From NCBI GenBank assembly GCA_964533215.1, contig CAZHLJ010000004.1:186001-250000 (forward strand): a stretch of DNA of 64,000 bases, read 5' to 3'. This document shows positions 62,016 through 64,000 of this stretch, piece by piece (within the stretch, counting starts at the first letter, position 1; each line of letters starts with the position of its first letter). This DNA is from Bact-08 sp964533215 (GTDB lineage: Bacteria; Bacteroidota; Bacteroidia; Bacteroidales; UBA932). The notes beneath the pieces were generated by a model. That model ran no database searches. It was given only the letters and a program-made list of their open reading frames with translations, and was not told the origin of the DNA. The translations under genes and the position numbers were made by a program.

Positions 62016-63452
62016 TTATTCTTTACTTTTAACAAACTTGCTTAAAAACAATATCAGTACAGAAGCAGCAATAACTAACCCGACTATATTACCGAAGTAA
62101 GGACTCAGACTAAGTCCTCCAGCCTTGTTAGGAGCAACTATAAAATAAGAGACACATATCATGGTAAGAAAAGTGGCAGGAACTGACATGATCCAGTGAG
62201 GCTTCTTGACAGTTACGGCGTAAGCAGCAGCAGTCCACAAAACTATTGTTGCAAGCACCTGATTGATTATTCCCACATATTTCCATATAGTGGAAAAGTC
62301 GAGGTTACACAATACATAAGCAATTACGAACATCGGCACAGCCAGGACTAACCTGTTCTTCATAGGTTTCTGCGGATATCTGAAAGCATCGCCCAGAAGC
62401 AATCTCAACCCTCTGAAGGCAGTATCACCAGAGGTGATCGGGCATACAACAACCCCGAGAATCGCGATTACGGCGCCAAAGCGTCCAAGCCATGAGTTAC
62501 ATATCTCATTTACAATAATTGCCGGAGTCTTACCCCCGTCAGCAGCTAGGTTCAGCCCCTCGGTACCGCCGAAATATGAGATAGCAGCAGTAGCCCAAAT
62601 AAGAGTCACAATGCCTTCACAAATCATTGCTCCGTAGAAACAAGGACGACCATATTTTTCATCCGCCATGCACCTGGCCATCATCGGCGACTGGGTTGCA
62701 TGGAACCCCGATATTGCCCCACATGATATCACGACGAACATCATAGGAATCAGAATATTCACGCCGGGATTTGAGTGCATGTTCCGGAAAGAGTCAATTG
62801 ACAGTTCCTGCATTGTGAGCGACCCGTCAAAGCTCTTGAAAAGCATTGCGCCACCAATTCCAAAAGCCATGAACAAAAGTATGGCACCAAAAAACGGATA
62901 TATCTTACCAATAATCTTATCAATAGGTAAAAGGGTCGCAATTATGTAATATAAGAATATTATGTAGAGCCAGAAAGTCATTTTCATGCCGGTAAGAACC
63001 GACATCAGATCTGCGGGCCCGTTGACAAACGCTACACCAACCGCCATCAGCAGAAAGGATGTAACTATTACCATTACCTTCTTCACGTTTGTTCCAAGAT
63101 ATTTACCAACCATGTCCGGTAAACTTTTCCCATCATTCCTTATTGAAAGCATACCGGAAAAATAGTCATGAGCAGCCCCCATGAAAATACATCCAACAAC
63201 AATCCAGATATAGGCCATCGGCCCGTAAGCCGCACCCATTATGGCACCAAAGATAGGCCCCAGACCGGCGATGTTCAGAAACTGGATGATAAAGATCCTC
63301 CAGGGTTTAAGCTCAACATAATCCACTCCATCGGCAAGTCTTTTAACCGGTGTAAGTTTCGCGGAAGAGGCTCCGAAAAAACGTTCGACGAATTTGCCAT
63401 AAAAAACATATCCTCCTATAAGGATAAGTGTAAATACGATAAAAGTAATCAT
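62016..63452 (-). CDS. cstA: CstA-family carbon starvation / peptide transporter
   Basis: 478 residues with 12 or more TM helices, starting ITFIVFTLILIGGYVFYGKF. Conserved CstA pieces include FLNIAGLGPIFGAIMGAAYGP, AHDYFSGMLSIRNDGKSLPDMVG and ISGFHATQSPMMARC. It takes up peptides or pyruvate when carbon is short. It is shorter than the roughly 700-residue proteobacterial CstA, as usual for the phylum's short form. It lies between miaA and the SGNH gene on the same strand. Confidence 0.93.
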   Translation of the reverse strand: MITFIVFTLILIGGYVFYGKFVERFFGASSAKLTPVKRLADGVDYVELKPWRIFIIQFLNIAGLGPIFGAIMGAAYGPMAYIWIVVGCIFMGAAHDYFSGMLSIRNDGKSLPDMVGKYLGTNVKKVMVIVTSFLLMAVGVAFVNGPADLMSVLTGMKMTFWLYIIFLYYIIATLLPIDKIIGKIYPFFGAILLFMAFGIGGAMLFKSFDGSLTMQELSIDSFRNMHSNPGVNILIPMMFVVISCGAISGFHATQSPMMARCMADEKYGRPCFYGAMICEGIVTLIWATAAISYFGGTEGLNLAADGGKTPAIIVNEICNSWLGRFGAVIAILGVVVCPITSGDTAFRGLRLLLGDAFRYPQKPMKNRLVLAVPMFVIAYVLCNLDFSTIWKYVGIINQVLATIVLWTAAAYAVTVKKPHWIMSVPATFLTMICVSYFIVAPNKAGGLSLSPYFGNIVGLVIAASVLILFLSKFVKSKE

Positions 63453-63480
63453 CTATATAAGTTTATATAATTTAAGCCGG

Positions 63481-64000
63481 TTAAATCTCAATCCACTCAA
63501 TCCTTACACCCCTTCTCTCCATTCCTCTGAACCATGTCATCTGCCTTTTGGCAAATTGATGTATTGCCACAGCCAATTGCTCCTCCATCTGCCCGTATGT
63601 AAGTTTCCCGATAAGATATAGAGTTACAAATTTATATTCCAACCCATAGTATATAAGGTCATCCGGTGCTATCCCTCTGTCAAGCAGCGCCTTCACCTCC
63701 TCCACCATGCCGTTGTCGAGTCTATCCTTCAACCTTTGGTCAATCCTTGCATTTCTCACCTCCCTGCTGACCGAAATACCTATAAAGCGGGTGTTGAATT
63801 GAAGCGCCTCGCTATACTCTACGGGATTCACCTGCTGATAGAGTGCAATTTCAAGAGCCCTTATCAACCGCTTACGGCTCTCTACATCTGTTCTGTTGTG
63901 CAAAGGTCTTAGAGCGGCGAGGCGCGAGACAAGCACTTCAGTAGGAAGAAGTTCCAACTCCTCCCGCAACATCTGATTGGGTGGGACCTCCGGTAACGAA
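63481..64000 (-). CDS. miaA: tRNA dimethylallyltransferase, C-terminal part (runs off the window)
   Basis: The visible C-terminus (about 172 residues) reads through the right edge without a start; an internal Met at 63972 is not the true start. It carries LRPLHNRTDVESRKRLIRALEI, FIGISVSREVRNARIDQRL, MVEEVKALLDRGI and FAKRQMTWFR, all typical of MiaA, which adds dimethylallyl to A37 of tRNAs reading UNN codons. The N-terminal P-loop half lies outside the window. Confidence 0.93.
   Translation of the reverse strand, partial: SLPEVPPNQMLREELELLPTEVLVSRLAALRPLHNRTDVESRKRLIRALEIALYQQVNPVEYSEALQFNTRFIGISVSREVRNARIDQRLKDRLDNGMVEEVKALLDRGIAPDDLIYYGLEYKFVTLYLIGKLTYGQMEEQLAVAIHQFAKRQMTWFRGMERRGVRIEWIEI

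Noticed and set aside
1..64000. CRISPR arrays, tRNA or rRNA genes, insertion sequences, prophage or integrase genes
   Set aside because: None was seen on reading both strands; intergenic gaps are short and no transposase-like or integrase-like protein is encoded.

Overview
The window looks like a chromosomal segment of an anaerobic Bacteroidota, most likely order Bacteroidales. Evidence: two SusC/SusD outer-membrane pairs with surface lipoproteins, two ECF sigma factors with membrane anti-sigma partners, DUF5686 and PKD-like lipoproteins, a purH-mreBCD-mrdA-rodA block, near absence of Shine-Dalgarno sequences, and repeated TAnnTTTG promoter boxes (the Bacteroidota -7 element). The DNA is AT-rich. 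No rRNA, tRNA, CRISPR array, insertion sequence or prophage was recognised. The family or genus cannot be fixed from the sequence alone.

Layout. 1-10.5 kb: an ECF sigma gene faces the 3' end of a minus-strand operon fecR-susC(STN)-susD-lipoprotein-zinc protease, a RagAB-like system that probably takes up peptides. The small lipoprotein resembles a metallopeptidase that has lost its HExxH motif. 10.6-12.2 kb: an orphan TrpB2-type enzyme preceded by a complete-looking tryptophan attenuator (25-codon leader peptide with three consecutive Trp codons, competing hairpins, intrinsic terminator, TAnnTTTG box). 12.3-15.3 kb: two lipoproteins, a second ECF sigma factor, and an overlapping gene that joins a cytoplasmic N-terminus, one TM helix, a disordered linker and an outer-membrane beta-barrel. 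That is the dual-membrane anti-sigma layout. 15.3-35.4 kb: mostly housekeeping genes (lipA, lipB, prmC, ddl, PBP1A, topA, lrp-like, ispD, purH, mreBCD, mrdA, rodA), with a phosphoesterase/beta-propeller fusion and a degenerate ureohydrolase next to topA. 35.4-41 kb: biotin carrier plus carboxyltransferase (mmdA-like), gcvP, and a secreted helical protein made of two His-containing repeats.

41-54.3 kb: a membrane-bound TPR/AraC regulator followed by a co-directional run susC-susD-DUF4843-PKD-like-TlpA-DsbD-TlpA, which joins outer-membrane import to periplasmic thiol reduction. 54.2-64 kb: DUF5686 protein, DUF6263-like protein, M28 peptidase, YbdG-type MscS channel, SGNH esterase, CstA transporter, and the C-terminal part of miaA running off the right edge.

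Functional threads are envelope growth (MreBCD/PBP2/RodA, PBP1A, Ddl), peptide use (SusCD, zincin, M28, CstA), lipoate and glycine metabolism (LipA, LipB, GcvP), and envelope sensing (two ECF systems, TPR-AraC). The items most worth following are the Trp attenuator, the dual-membrane anti-sigma candidate, the redox SusCD locus, the two apparent pseudoenzymes, and the long inverted repeat upstream of the MscS gene.
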